A stretch of DNA of 64,000 bases, taken from contig JADNRV010000004.1 of NCBI GenBank assembly GCA_015499995.1, positions 434,001 to 498,000 on the forward strand, read 5' to 3'. Shown here in pieces: positions 33,218 through 45,469 of the stretch (position 1 is its first letter; each line of letters begins with the position of its first letter). This stretch comes from Flammula alnicola (taxonomy: Eukaryota; Basidiomycota; Agaricomycetes; Agaricales; Strophariaceae). Below the pieces are notes generated by a model. It had not been told where the DNA came from. It did not search any database and was given only the letters and a program-made list of their open reading frames with translations. The position numbers were made by a program, and so were the translations under genes.

Positions 33218-34294
33218 GAGGTCTTTACCCTCCCCTCCCAGATTCCTGGTGGACTCCGGGTGGACTCCGGCGGAGTGGAACAGTCCATATGGAGTCCAGA
33301 TGGACTATTTTTTGGCTGAGACCCCAGCCAAATTTTATTCCGGACTCCTAGTGGAGTCCAGATGGAGTCCGGACAAACTCCAGAGACTCCATGCAGAGTC
33401 CCAGGAGTCCACTGGTTTTATAGTGGAACAGGAGTCCCAGGAGTTCAGATGGAGTCCAACAGGAGTCTGGTGATTTCCTTTTTTTAGCAACCATATAAAA
33501 ATTACATATTATTACATAAAATGACATCAAAGTGGCACTGTTGGATCTATTTGTAATCAACAAATTCCATATTTAGCAAGCACAATTTTTAAAAGACTCG
33601 CGTTCAGTCGAGTATTTTGTGTTTTTCTCACCAACCGAAGCATCTATTAATAGGATTTTTGCATATTTAGGGTTTTGAAAGCAGGCTCTATAACTACCTT
33701 TTTTGGCAAAAAGTTCCCACAGTCCTGGAACCAGCCAAATAAAGCAATATATCATGCTGACATAATCTGGTGAGAATCTCCTTAAATTTCTGAATCTGAT
33801 GGTACCCCACTTGACCCTGAATCTTGTGACATTAGTCACAAAATAGATAGATATATTAGAGAAAGGGAGGTATATAGGGCGCTTTTTTTGGTTGGTTAGA
33901 CAACGTTCTCTGCTGTAGTGGTTAAATGATTTGTTCTAATAGCTTTCTGGTAGCTCTGGGTTCAATTACTGCTTAATGCAAACTTTTTAGTGATATTTTT
34001 TTCTGAGTTTTGTCTAAGTCCACCAGTTGAAGTTGCGTCATTTGTGGACTCCATATGGAGTCCATCCAGAGTTTATATGGAGTCCATGTGGATTCCACCG
34101 GACTCCATGTGGACTCCATGTGGACTCCACCAGACTCTATGTGGAGTCCAGGTGGAGTCCATATGGACTCCACTTCTTCATAGTGGACTCCACCAGACTC
34201 CATGTGGAGTCCATCAGGAGTCCATCTGGACTCCGCCAATTTTATGCGGAGTCCGTGGAGTCCACCAGGAATAGGTGGAGGAGGGTAAAGTACT
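33218..34294. mobile_element. MULE-type non-autonomous element M2
   Basis: A 1077-bp near copy of M1 in the opposite orientation, with ends GAGGTCTTTACCCTCC and GGAGGAGGGTAAAGTACT. The 9-bp flanks GCAGTGACA (33209-33217) and GCGGTGATG (34295-34303) match at six positions. All three differences are transitions. The LINE ORF1 frame FWHHRFDR is restored if one flank is removed, so this is a genuine but aged duplication. The GGACTCCA-type arrays and central tRNA-like sequence are shared with M1. Confidence 0.87.
33904..33972 (+). other. tRNA-like sequence with Pol III boxes inside M2
   Basis: Counterpart of the M1 feature: TGTAGTGGTTAAATG then GGGTTCAATTAC. Differences from M1 are few and mostly transitions. 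Not a functional tRNA call. Confidence 0.5.
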
Positions 34295-35378
34295 GCGGTG
34301 ATGCCAGAACGAGCACTTGCTCGAAGAGGCCTAATGATCCTTGTGGCATGAAGGGCATTGCGTGGAGTGGAGGCAGTCTTCCTGTGGAGGAGTGCCTTTG
34401 GTTGGGGGCTTGGCCTCCAGGTGGGGTTTGCAGCATGAGGCAGCGATGCGATGCACCTCTACCTTGTGTGGACCAGCGCAGCGAGCCCACCTCGGCTGGG
34501 GCACCCTGCAGGAAGTCTTCAGATGGCCCCACTTCCAGCACCGAGTGCAGAGGAGGACATTGATGCTAGCTGCAGCTGGGCGAATCAAGGTCACTCTGTC
34601 ATGGAACATGAAGGTGCTGTTGATAAGACGCTTCACTCATTGACCCGATTGCAAGTCATAGATTTTGAAGAAGGCATGAGCGGTGGTGCTCGCCTTCAAG
34701 TTGCAGATGATATGAGGGGGGCCTGCGAGCATAATATCAGTGGCAAGAGGGGAGGCGAGCATCACCATCTTCACCTCCTCGCCGGTGGTGGGGACCCTGG
34801 TGACATAGTCACTGAAGGCAGGTAGATCGATAGCCTTAAGATAAGACTTCGAGGTGGGCAACCTAACCCACACGTCAAGAGTATCAATGTAGAGGTGATA
34901 GCATGGACGAATCCACGAATGATGTTGAGGTCGGCCTCATTGGCCACACTCGAAGTAGCGAGGGATATACCCTCATACACACGAGAGGCAGACAGGACCC
35001 AAAGGGTCCTGGCTGCATCTCGGAGTCCTTTGTTGATCTTGTCACAAAGCTCGACAAGTTTGGCGTCCTTGGGGTGATCCCCAGGGCCAGAGTACTGAAT
35101 CAGGACCTGCTTGCGAGTAGGTCCAAATGAGGTAAACGACGAGGCAGCCTTCTGCTTTTTGGCAGGCGGCAGCCCCGTCGGATTGGACAGGAATTGTTTG
35201 TTGCCAGAGAGTTCTGCCTGCATGGGAGGAACCCAAGGCATGGGTGGATAACGAGAGGGTCCACCACCAAAGGCACCAGGGCCCATAGCGGGGTCCCTCT
35301 GGGACAACGGGTTAGCAGCAGCCATCTCAGCATAGCTGAGACGACTGCTCTTCCAGCCAGCTGGCTGAGGAGGAAGAC
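34295..35378 (-). pseudogene. LINE B segment 5: ORF1 C-terminal half
   Basis: Minus-strand ORF1: SRLSYAEMAAANPLSQRDPA, FTSFGPTRKQVLIQYSGPG, RTLWVLSASRVYEGISLATS, then the zinc-knuckle part with CTRCWKWGHLKTSC and CAGPHKVEVHRIAASC. It shows the bases missing from LINE C ORF1 near 20730. It has its own frameshifts (near 34640 and 34880). Its 5' end at 35378 abuts the composite insertion and continues at 59103. Confidence 0.85.
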
Positions 35379-36849
35379 TGTACTTTACAGTGCCCCACTT
35401 GTCCACATGGACTCCACGGACTCCATAGAATTACATGGACTTTCCATGGACTTTCAACTTAATGACATTTTTCTTGTTTTTGTTAAAATTAGTCCACAGA
35501 TGTCCATGGACAGTCCACACCAAGTCCACACCTGGTCTACACCCAGTCCACACTCAGTCCATAAGCATGAAATTAGCAGTAAATATTATGTTTGTGGACT
35601 ACTGTGGACTCTCTGTGGACTTTGGACTTAAGCATAATTTAGAGTTCTAAGTTGGACATACCAAAGTCCACAGAGAGTCCATGGACTTCTGTGGACTTGT
35701 CACTACAACAGACATTACAATTCATTAAATTAATGATATTTTAAAAAACTAATAACAATACATGGGTAAACTACTATGATGGGCTAAGGTGGAGAGGTGG
35801 GATGGGGGAAGGGGGGGTGGATATGCAGACACAGGATAAGGGGCATTGGACAACACGGCAGCTCTCACTGCACTCATGTGCCTGCAGAGTCATCACAGCG
35901 GTGTCATCATTTCTGTGGTCACTTCCGTGATTGCATCATAGTTGCATCGTGGTTGCGTCGGGTCTGTGGTTGGGATGTGGTCATGTTCGTGGTCGCGTCG
36001 TGGTCATCAGGTCCATAGTTGGGTAGTGGTCGGGTGGTCACCTCAGTTGGCATGCTGGGTTCGGTCGTCGCTTCAGTCTCATGTTGGGTGGGTCACTTGT
36101 CACCTCGTCGTCGTGTTGCTTGTCACCTCATCGTCGTGTCGTTGGTTGCCTCATCATCGCATCTTTGGTTGCCTCATCATTATGTCATTGGTCACCTCAT
36201 TGTTGCATTGTTGGTTGCATTGTTGGTTGCATTGTTGTCACCTCCATGGTTACATTGGTCATCGTCGCTTCGGTCATTGTGTCAGTGGTCGCGGAGTGGT
36301 TGGGTCGGTGGTTGGGTCGTCATCGGGTTGGTGGTGTCATTGGGTTAGTGGTGTCGTCAGGTTGGTGATGTGGTTGGATCAGCGGTTGGGTCACTTGTCA
36401 CCTCATCGTGGTTGGGTCAGCAGTTGGGGTGCTTGTCGCCTCATTGTTGCATCGGCCGTTGCACCGTCACTGTTGTGACTGCTCACCCGACATCAGAATG
36501 ACATAGGAGCATGACATGGTGCTCCCGCTGCCATTGCCATCACGTGCCTGTCATGGCGGTCATGTGGCAGGTGTGGTTCTAGTAGTCCATTGCATGGGAT
36601 GCTGCTGTCGGCATCATTTCAGCGCCCGACGGGCACATCATATCTGTGGGGGACAGAGTGGAGGGTTAGCTGTGCCTGCGGGGTCATCGTTTACAACATA
36701 CCTTGTGGGCCTCCCATTTCCTGGGACCCCCCTTCCTATCCAACACCCCCCCCCTCCGGCACATTTTCCCTCATGCACCATGTCCTCGCACTGTCCTCGC
36801 CATCGTCATCATTGTGTGGTGCACTGGTGGCGACTGCCGCCGCTCTTGT

Positions 36850-36955
36850 CGCCATCGTGGTGGTCGTGGTCGTGGTCATGGTGGTCATGGTGGTCGTGGT
36901 CATGGTGGTCATGGTGGTCGTGGTCATGATTGTCATGGTTGTGCGGTGGTCCGCA
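36850..36955. repeat. GGTCGTGGTCATGGT minisatellite in M3
   Basis: A short GT-rich array of GGTCATGGTGGTCGTGGTCA-type units. The related stretch in M4 (58500-58590) has GTCGTTGTCGCGGT units. Confidence 0.8.
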
Positions 36956-37097
36956 TGGAGGGAGGATGGTGAGAGAGAAGAAAGGTGGTGTCGTGGCAAT
37001 GTTGCAGCTGTGTCACCATTGTTTGGTAACCGGTTGCTGGTTTGTCGATTTGGTTGGTATATGTATAACCTAATTTAGTATTTTATAAATGTCCCCT

Positions 37098-37165
37098 TGG
37101 TGCAGGTGGCTACAGCGTGGCTATAGGTATGTTTCTGTAGTCATGAGTTCAATTCTTCTCTATGC
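37098..37165 (+). other. tRNA-like sequence inside M3
   Basis: CAGGTGGCTACAGCGTGGCTA resembles a D-arm and A box up to the first 20 bases, and AGTTCAATTCT resembles a B box. Aligns with the better preserved version in M4. Confidence 0.4.
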
Positions 37166-37447
37166 CATTTTATTTTTTTGACTATTATTATTAATATAGT
37201 AAGGGCCAGTCCACAAAATCCATGGCATTGTCCGCGGATAGTCCATGGAGTCCACACCCAAAATGGACATTGTGTGGACTTTTCGTGGACTTTTCGTGGA
37301 CTTTGTGTGGACTAAAAATTGCAATTTGGCAGGTGTTTTCACCAAAATCAAATCTAAAAAAAAATTGTAAAAAGTCCACAGATTGTCCATGGAGTCCGTG
37401 GAGTCTGTGGAGTCCACATGGAACAGGTGGGGCAGTGTAAAGACCTC

Positions 37448-38481
37448 TCTTGACAAACACCCCTGGGTATTTTAGATCACCCAAAAACACTCACAGAAAG
37501 GGGGGGAAAATAAAATAAACAGTTTAATCATACAAAAAATTGCATATTTGGGCATTTTAGAATGCCTGCAGAACATTAATCTAAAAGTAGGTTGGGCATC
37601 ACCAGCATTTACAGTGCTTATCTAAAAAATAAATCAGACATTCCTGTCTATTATTCCTGGCTATTATGTCAGGGTCCAATATGCCTATTTGATGCATGAT
37701 GGCATTGCCTTAAAGCATTCCCAAGGTGTTTCTCAAACCCATGGATATAAGTTAAAACCTGTCAGAAATAAAACAGTGCTGACTGACATTTGTTATACTT
37801 TTTTACCCCTTTGAGCAATTCAAGGTCCTGGAGTTTGCTCTCATTGACAACTCAATAGAGCATTAGTTTTTATGGCAGAAATAAAGAGCAGAACTCACCT
37901 TCCAAACATTTCTGCAAATTATTCACCTCAATGTGATGCTTGGAACTTGCAATCACAGCTTCATCCTTATACTCATGGTAGAGATTTTGCAGGGCAACTT
38001 TTGATGGCAATAGATCCAGAGGGTCAGAATCAAAAGATAAAGCATGTACAACATTCATTGTTTAACCTCTCCTTGCACGCTTCATATAAGGCATCAAGGT
38101 CCCTCCAGTTGGTAGATTGGGATTGCAACTTCTTGTCCAGATCCTCAAATATGGCTGCTTGTGATTGCACCTTCTTCTTTAGGTCCTGTATTGTTTCTGT
38201 CTCAATGGCAGACCCGCGCACTCATTTTGTCATGGAAATGGACCCGGGGGTTAAAATAATGGTGGTTGTTGAAAAAAATGCTGGAACAGCATGCCAATAT
38301 CAGAGCTTACACTGAGTAGCTTGACTGAACATGAACCAACATGATGAGGGAACAAAAAGTGGGTTATGACTTGCTATTACCAAAGCCAACAGCAATGCTA
38401 CAGAGTGAAAGTCAGAAGTTGAGCTGGGAGTTTAGACAGGTATGTCAGCAAGGCTTATAGCGCTACTAAAGGATTCACCAG
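37448..38481. other. CpG-poor decayed DNA
   Basis: No intact gene. Very few CpG dinucleotides and many TG/CA. Minus-strand frames at about 38220-37870 give coiled-coil-like text (IQDLKKKVQSQ, FEDLDKKLQSQSTNWRDLDA) that may be a relic of a coding element; source not recognised. Confidence 0.45.
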
Positions 38482-39945
38482 TAATAGGGTGCAGTGCAGT
38501 CCACCTGTGGAATTTTGCAATTTCCCAATCATTAGAACCATTACACTAGGATATCAAGAGTAGGCAGTATATCTTGTACTGGCCAACTAAATAGATTGCA
38601 CATGGAAAACCACATAACCCAGTACAACAGAAGTAACTAGCTATAGTCCAGAGGATCTAGCTAGTAAGCTTAGAAGTACATGTAAAATAAGGTTAATGTT
38701 AAAGAAGCATGACTATTGTGTGTAACTGCAAATCAAACAAGAGGCATTAACTGGAGAAACCTGTGTAGAATGAGGATCCCAAAGTCTTGTGGTGCACAAA
38801 GTCTAAACATGCATGTCATGTGACAAGGAAAGCAGACATAGTTCAGATGCACCCACCTATGCATTACATGTATAGAATGACCCATTGCTAGGCTTAGTCT
38901 GGTGACACCAGAAACCTGCATGGAATGGGAGTCCAAAAGCACTGTGGCACACATAGGCTAAATATAGACCTGTCATTAAGTGCACCTATCTGGACATGTA
39001 CATCATGTGACCAGAAAAGTGGAAACAGTGAAATGCATGCATCTATGCATTACATGCATAAAACTGCTCATTGCTAGACTTAGTCCAGTTGTTGTCTAGA
39101 CTCCAGAAACATGGAGAAAAGCAATTTCTGAAGAAACCATTCTGTGGCTGTGTCAAGCTGAGACAGCAGAAATCTGCATCAAATGTTAACTACTATGGTG
39201 TCCTGCAGATGATGTTAGTCTCCCAGTTTCCCATGTAGACTCATAATCATGACACCATGGACCAGTAACAGTAGAGCTATTATATGCATAAAATCATATG
39301 CAGCATGTAGAGGCTTGGCACTCAGTAGGTATAAATACACTTGTAATGCACATAGTACAGGAGGAAATCTACTCTATATTGATCCACTATAGTGAAGGCC
39401 AAGAAGATTAAACCTCGTTGTAACTGACTAAAATTAATAGAGACCCAAGTTTGACGCTTCAAAATAACTTTGTGATGAGTGCACGTTTGAGGAGTTGGCC
39501 AAGCAAAGTTTGATGCAGGTTTCTGTAAAGTTGTAGTGTGAGTCCATCATACCCATGTGAAAGTTGTAGGGCATACCTGTCATGGTCTTTGCATAAAAGT
39601 TGTAGGTTGTTAAAGTCAAGTAAAAGTTGTAGCACATACTCATTGAGGTTCCTGCATGAAAGTTGTAGCATGATCCCATCATGGTAGCATGAAAGTCAGA
39701 GTGCATACTCATTGTGGTAGCGTGACAGTCAGAGTGCATACTCATCATGGTCACTGCACCCAAAAACCTGTGTAGACTTGTTTTCAGGTTGAAGCACTTA
39801 TTCTTTTTCATACATTGCTCCAAGACTCACAACACAAGACTATGTCTAGTCAAGTTGTTGGTTTGGTGGTTGATTGTTTTGAGTGTAGAGTTCTTTCTGC
39901 ACCAATAACCCGCTCATTTCCAACTTAGATGAAACTTAGCACTTT
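38482..39945 (-). mobile_element. LTR-like element L1 (copy 2), CpG-decayed
   Basis: 1464 bp on the minus strand, starting AAAGTGCTAAG and ending CCCTATTA, flanked by a perfect 5-bp duplication ACCAG on the plus strand (38477-38481 and 39946-39950). It aligns along its whole length with 29974-31415. Where copy 1 has CpG this copy usually has TpG or CpA, as in GAGCGCCAAGCC versus GAGTGCCAAGCC. That is the pattern of methylation-driven deamination or RIP. Confidence 0.8.
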
Positions 39946-39950
39946 ACCAG

Positions 39951-41209
39951 TATTTAATGAGATATAATAGAAAGAGAATATACACCAACAAGAAGAACTG
40001 CAAGGAGTCAGTTGAGAGCTGCTGGTAACAAAGCCAACAATAATGGTCCATGATTCCAGTGGGAAGTTTAAGCTAAGATCAATGTTAATGATGTGGGCAA
40101 TATCCACAACACTATCTAAATGCTGCAGGTTGTTCAATGAAGTTTGGTAGAGAAATGGGATAATGAGAGAAGTTGATAACAAATATTTCTGAGTTCCCTG
40201 TGTTGGTCAGCCCAGCTTTTGCTGATTCCATTTAATTTTGAAGACAGTGCAATTTGGCACTTGCAAGATTAAACCTTGCACTTCTTAGGGTTCCTACAAC
40301 AAGACAGCTGGTGAGTTTAACATAAGTATTTATTAGGGCCATCTATCATACCTTATATACCTCTATAGTTGGACCTTATATATCTAGATAGTGTTGGAAT
40401 GTGTAGCACAGTATATAAGGCTTGACTTATGCAACAACTGCTCTTGACCTTGAACTACTACCACCATCCATCTATAGCCAGTGCATCTTATCCTCTGAAT
40501 TACATAAGCAATTCCAAAATTTTATCTATCTCTGTCTTGTCTCTGTCCCTACTGATTGTCATGGATTTTGAAACCTGTGCAGATTATGGGTAGGGTAAGC
40601 TGGGGTAAGGGTACAGGTTGGATTTGTCTAACTCTTACCATACCTGTACTCTCAGCAGGGGTTAACATGCTACCCACAGAATTTCATAAGGCTAGTAAAG
40701 TATGGTGTTTAAGTTAACTTGCTGCAATGACAATAGCTGACCTCCTTCTAAATTTTCAGTCCAGCATTGCTCTGAACACAATGCCTCTCCTATTTATCTC
40801 TGTCTTCCCTCAATTCTACCACAAAGTCCTAGACTTCCTAGGCATGTCTTCCAGTGACAATGAATGGTGTGAAATGCCCTCTGCCTCAATGCCAATCTTC
40901 AGCTACTGTGATCATATTCAGGTACAGTTCAAGCTAGAAAGAACTGATTGCATGAACAAGTTATATGTCGCTGAGCTCAAGCTGTAAAAAATCTATGCAA
41001 AATGCAGGCATGAGTATGACATTCCCATAGTAGTCACACCCAATAGCAAATTTTTCTACTTTGCTATTGAGCATAGCTGCAGTTGCACTTGAAGGAGGCT
41101 CCTCCATCTGTTCCTGCTGCCTGATCTAAGTCTTGTTATCATCTAGTAAGACTTCTCAAATATGTTCCAAAGAGAATGGTCTCAATTCTGCAGAAATCCT
41201 GACTAGAAT
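39951..41209. other. CpG-poor decayed DNA
   Basis: No recognisable gene. A frame at 40727-40987 of 86 residues resembles nothing I know and has no support. Poor in CpG. Confidence 0.4.
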
Positions 41210-41800
41210 CCACAGGAATGACCAAGATTGTAGATAGGACTTCAACTTGGTGGACTTATACAGAACTCAGAGAAATAGTCTGAGATATCAGCTGCTGGAT
41301 TTCTGCCAGGGCTCTGGATTCAATTACTGAAAGAGGCAAAATCTTTAAGTGATATTCAATTCTTACACAAAAGGACCTTTTTTGACCTATCAAAAATATC
41401 AGACTATATACCTGTAAGCCTGGCCCCCAGTCTTACACACATGGACTTTTGTCCAGTTCATGTGACTGTGTCATTGTACATCATAAATATCTTTTCCTTT
41501 TCTTCTTCACATACTGTTCCCCTGCCTCACTTGTGCTTGTCTTGTTCTTGACAATACATCATGGTCCTATTAATCCTTTGTGATTGTGGTGCTCCAGTGT
41601 TGCCCATTTGACATCAGGCTTCCAATACTCTATGTATCTATAATATATTTATAGATTGCAGAATCAATTTTGAGGGATTCAGGGTCAATAAAAATACCAT
41701 CAAATTCAGAATTTTAAGGACATTCCCAATATATATATGTCATCTCACTCAGATAACTGAAATCATCTTATTTGGTCTATTTGAAATCATTTGGTGGTTT
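41210..41800. repeat. Decayed relic of an M1/M2-type element interior
   Basis: Two stretches match the unique centre of M1. One includes AACTTGGTGGACTTA and GGATTCAATTACTG (B-box-like); the other includes GATTCAGGGTCA, TACCATCAAATTCAGAA and TTAAGGA. The ends are not recognisable and the CpG content is very low, so this is an old insertion. Confidence 0.5.
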
Positions 41801-42977
41801 ATTATATTAACAGGCACAAATCCACTGCCATTAAAGTACATGGTAACAGTTGTTAACTAGACTGTCTTGAGCATACTCATACTGATTTCCAGTGGAGTGA
41901 AAAAGAGAGTTATTTGGAAACTGACCATGTTAAACAGACATAAATCCACTGTCATTAAAGTAGGTAGTATCTTGGCTTTGTCTGAGGTGCTTAATACTGA
42001 TATTGACAGAGAACTCCTCAAGATGTTGAGGTTTGCAGTCATGCTAAGGATCTGTAGAACAGGTCAAAAAAGCTTTTGAAGTAAGGCTGAAGTATGTAAA
42101 GTCATCTGGAAAACAAGATATAAGTATGACAAAGTCCATACTGCAATAGAGGGATTTTGAGCACCTTTCAAAGTTGGTGCAAGGACAGTTTCAGAACCCT
42201 TTTGAAAAAGTCACTACTATTTGAAAAAATGCCATTTGTCAGTAGCCTCAAACAACTAGTCAGCCAAAGTGGACAGGTGTCTAATAGAAGGTGGATTAGT
42301 CAGGAAGAAAGCCTTGGTAATTCAATATAGGACATATCTTATGATGATGACTTGGCCACCAGTAAATTGACCAGTTGACTGTTGTTGAGTGGTTGAGTGG
42401 TTGAGTAAAGGCTGGTCAAGGGACAGTTGTTGCAAAAACTTTAACTGCTCGAAACATAATATGTCCATAAAAGCATTGATAGACCTTGTCATTCTCAAAT
42501 AGAATAACATTAGTATGAGCTTCAAGCTTAGTGTGGTCATAAAGCAGTGTCATTAGACTCTTCTTCTTGAAAATAAAGTAGTTAAGAGTATAATTCATCA
42601 GAAACATATTGGCAAAAGTGACCTGGAAATTTAGTGGCTAAGGAGAATTTGGAGGTGTTCAAAATGCTGGTAAGTTGGATTTTTGGGTTTTGGACTGGTT
42701 AACAATAATGTGTGATGTACTTGTGCATTTTGGTCTTCAGGTCCAAGAGTATGAGGATGCACATAAAGCAAAGGATCTTCAGCTAAAATGAGAGATAGAG
42801 AGTAAGAGACAGGAGGCCAAGAGTCAGAGAGTGGTAGAGACTGAGTTAGAATAAGCAAAGAAATTGACTGATGCAGAGATCACCTGCCTCAAGCTGGGTA
42901 CAGGTTTGAACAGGTACAGGGTATGAGCATAGGTTGCAAAAAAGACCCCACAGATTGCCTGTGTTATTTACTAGTGA
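41801..42977. other. CpG-poor decayed DNA up to the Plavaka insertion
   Basis: No supported gene. The last three bases (42975-42977, TGA) are the left target duplication of the Plavaka element. Confidence 0.45.
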
Positions 42978-43070
42978 CACTGGAGGCAAACAACGAGGCG
43001 GTTGATATTGAACTGCCTTTAGGTCGGTTGATAAGGCAGTTGAAACACGGTTGACTCACGGTTGACTCAC
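42978..43070 (+). repeat. Plavaka left terminal inverted repeat
   Basis: 93 bp. After CACTGGAGGCAAACAACG it contains repeated GGCGGTTGA, GGCAGTTGA and CGGTTGACTCAC units, likely transposase-binding sites. Confidence 0.9.
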
Positions 43071-43450
43071 GTTTATTATTAATCCTAGCGGCGCCTGTCC
43101 CTAAAATAAATATGGATAAATAATGTAAATTTGAATATTTTTTAGCCCTTTCTGCGTGGCCTGCCCCTGCGTAAATCATTTTTTGAGGCCTTACATATCT
43201 ATTCAAATATTTCTGAAGTAGTTTTAGAGGCACAGCTATTGCCGTGCCGTTTTTGCGCGGAATGGATGCATGCAGAATTGGGGCGATGCGGCCCGGAGTC
43301 ACATGCCTATCACGGTCATGCCTAATTATCATCCCTGAAAGTCCTTTGTTCTCTGACGCGAAGGGCGCATACGACTGCACGATGCATTCTACACATGTCT
43401 GTCCGCATTTTTAATAAAATATATCCTAGTTTCTCCCCTCATCTTTCTCT

Positions 43451-45065
43451 ATGGAAGAACCAGATGCTTCAATGGAACCTCCTGCAGAGGGTTCAAGCCG
43501 CTCACAGGCTAAACGGAAGCGTTCTGCAGATGAACCGGAGCCGGAAGCAAGCACCTCACGCACAAAGAAGCCCCGCCTTGCTATTGCTCGTCAGCCTGCA
43601 AAGCCAAAGACACCTAGTGATTGGCATATGCGAAAGGGTGAAGTACCGAAGGGTGCAGAGAAGACAAAGGTGAGTTCACACCGCATTTATTTTTGGTGTA
43701 TATCCTCACTTCTTTTCAGCTAGCCCTTGAAGTCCACCTTCGTGCGCTGTGGATGCTCCCACATCAGAATGCAATCCCGCCTACGGTCAGCGCTGGCAAT
43801 AAAGCACATTACAACCAACGCTTTTCTTCGGAAGCCGCCATCAAAGCGTCTGTGACAGCTCAGCTGGACAGCAATGCTGGTAGCATTGCTGATGCTAGGG
43901 CTCGAGTTCAGGAGCTCCATAACCTTCTGGCAGTGCATGGATCTAGCATGACCTCAAACCATATCAGACGCATTTCGGAGGGTCATCTTTTGATTATCTT
44001 CCGCACTGCCGCTTCCTTTGGACTTGCACGTTGGGCGCCTGACATTCTCAGTGGCGATCCCGATTCCATGTATAATCTTCTCCATGAGTACATTGCTCTC
44101 CACACCTTTGAGCAGGTCTCGACTGCTTTCGGCTACACCCATGTTGGCAACAACTTGTCTGTTATCCAAAACTTTGTCCTTATGCGCAAACTTTACCGGA
44201 GTTTTGTCTATTCGCATATGGTCAAGATTGCAAAACTCGAGGCAAAAACCCCAGGAAGAGTCGCAAAGTTGAATGATATGGGTAATGTGTACAAACGCCG
44301 TGATGAGGTATGTACATGTCTTTTACTTTCAGCTGGTTATTTATTCACAACTTACATTTTATCTCAATAGCTTACCCAGGGCCGAGTTGAGACCGTCAAA
44401 GAGCAAGGCTTCAATGAAGCTGTTGTTTTACTGGTGGAAGAGACCGCGGCCAACTCTGACGACGAATTTGCATTGACTGCGAACCAGTTGAACCAACAAA
44501 CTTACCACATCAAGGCCAAAGCAGGCCGTTCGAAGAAAACAACAAAGTTCGTTAGAATGTTGGATGGAGTGCGTCGTGAGGTCGCCCTGAGAAAGAAGAC
44601 TGCCCGACATAATAGGTTCATATTCCCCTTTTTTATTATTACATTTTCTGACCAATTTTTTTTAGGGTAGAACGTATCCGTGTGGAGCCTGACCCACCAA
44701 AGGTATCAGAGCTCACAGCTATGCCAAAGTCTGTGCCGATCGACTGGTTTGAACCTGAATACTGGAACGACACTCTGACTCTGCGTGAGCGTGCGGACTT
44801 CATCAAAGGCGGGGTTTTTGTCGCACTACCACTCGAGCAACACTTCGAGACGTGGGGGAAGTGCAAGGCATGGAAGAATCTACCGGAGGCCGAGTTTATG
44901 CAAAAGTTCGGCAAGGATGTCTTGGCCTTGTATGAGATGCCAACGGAACAGGAGCTCCAGCAGCTGGAGGAATGGGATGAAGGGGAGAAAGCTGACGACA
45001 TCGAGATTGACGAGGGCGAGGGCGAAGTGGAGGATGAATTGAGAGATGACGTCGAGGATGCTTAA
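43451..45065 (+). CDS. Plavaka-associated accessory protein, function unknown
   Basis: Four exons join in frame: 43451-43669, 43720-44307, 44371-44615 and 44666-45065, giving 483 residues. I do not recognise a domain. Residues 1-70 are low-complexity and basic (KRKRS, TKKPRL), a likely nuclear signal, ending in PSDWHMRKGEVPKGAEKTK. Residues 75-270 are mostly helical, including LALEVHLRALWMLPHQNAIP and YIALHTFEQVSTAFGYTHVG. A basic region follows (AKAGRSKKTTKFVRM). The C-terminus is strongly acidic (EGEVEDELRDDVEDA). A broken paralogue lies at 13255 next to similar subterminal repeats, so the gene travels with this transposon type. A role in transposition or chromatin binding is inference. The 5' leader also survives as a relic at 56483-56827. 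Confidence 0.8.
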
Positions 45066-45228
45066 CGAGATCGCAGATACTGAGAATTCCGGCCAATGTA
45101 TGATATTTATCAAAATACATACAAGTTGATCTTGTACTACTAGGTTCTGTTGAACCCCAGCAAGCGCCTCAAGCATCCGCCGCTCTCACATTGCCGCCGC
45201 CTCGCATCGTCGCCGCCCTTGTAGTAGC

Positions 45229-45305
45229 GTGATGCTCCGTGCTGCTTCCGCGTCCAAGCTCTGTGGCCATCAAGCATTACCTGTGAGGGCAAGGATGGTA
45301 TCTAC
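45229..45305 (+). pseudogene. Captured 5' exon with a mitochondrial presequence-like start
   Basis: ATG 45229 opens MLRAASASKLCGHQALPVRA followed by RMVSTI. The text is rich in Arg, Ala and Ser with no acidic residue, like a mitochondrial targeting peptide, and is followed by a possible donor GTACGC. Source gene not identified; it may be the start of a different captured gene than Fzo1. Confidence 0.4.
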
Positions 45306-45469
45306 TATACGTACGCTCTTGTTTCTTTCTTTCCATCATCTGGGTCATCGACTTCTCTCAGAGCTTATCTCTTTCTTAATTGTTATAGACCCTCTCCTGA
45401 GTCCCTGGCTCACTAAATCAACTTGTGGACAGCTTAATGGGCTTCGAACTACGCCCGCCAACACAACTC

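Larger units (their letters stand above)
35379..37447. mobile_element. MULE-type element M3
   Basis: 2069 bp, ends TGTACTTTACAGTGCCCCAC and GGGGCAGTGTAAAGACCTC, about 40-bp imperfect inverted repeats. Related to M1 and M2 at the extreme ends but with a different interior. That interior has GGACTTTCCATGG-type units near both ends, a GTCATC/GGTCGTGGT-rich degenerate minisatellite (35990-36480 and 36850-36950), and a tRNA-like sequence at 37098-37165. The many open frames are a product of the repeats; no transposase seen. Confidence 0.82.

Noticed and set aside
35797..37078. Several overlapping open frames of 70-180 residues in M3 (and 57321-58791 in M4)
   Set aside because: Frames are open on several phases because of GTC/GGT-rich repeats; residue composition follows the repeat.
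40727..40987. An 86-residue open frame in decayed DNA
   Set aside because: No homology recognised, no splice signals, and the surrounding DNA is CpG-decayed repeat.
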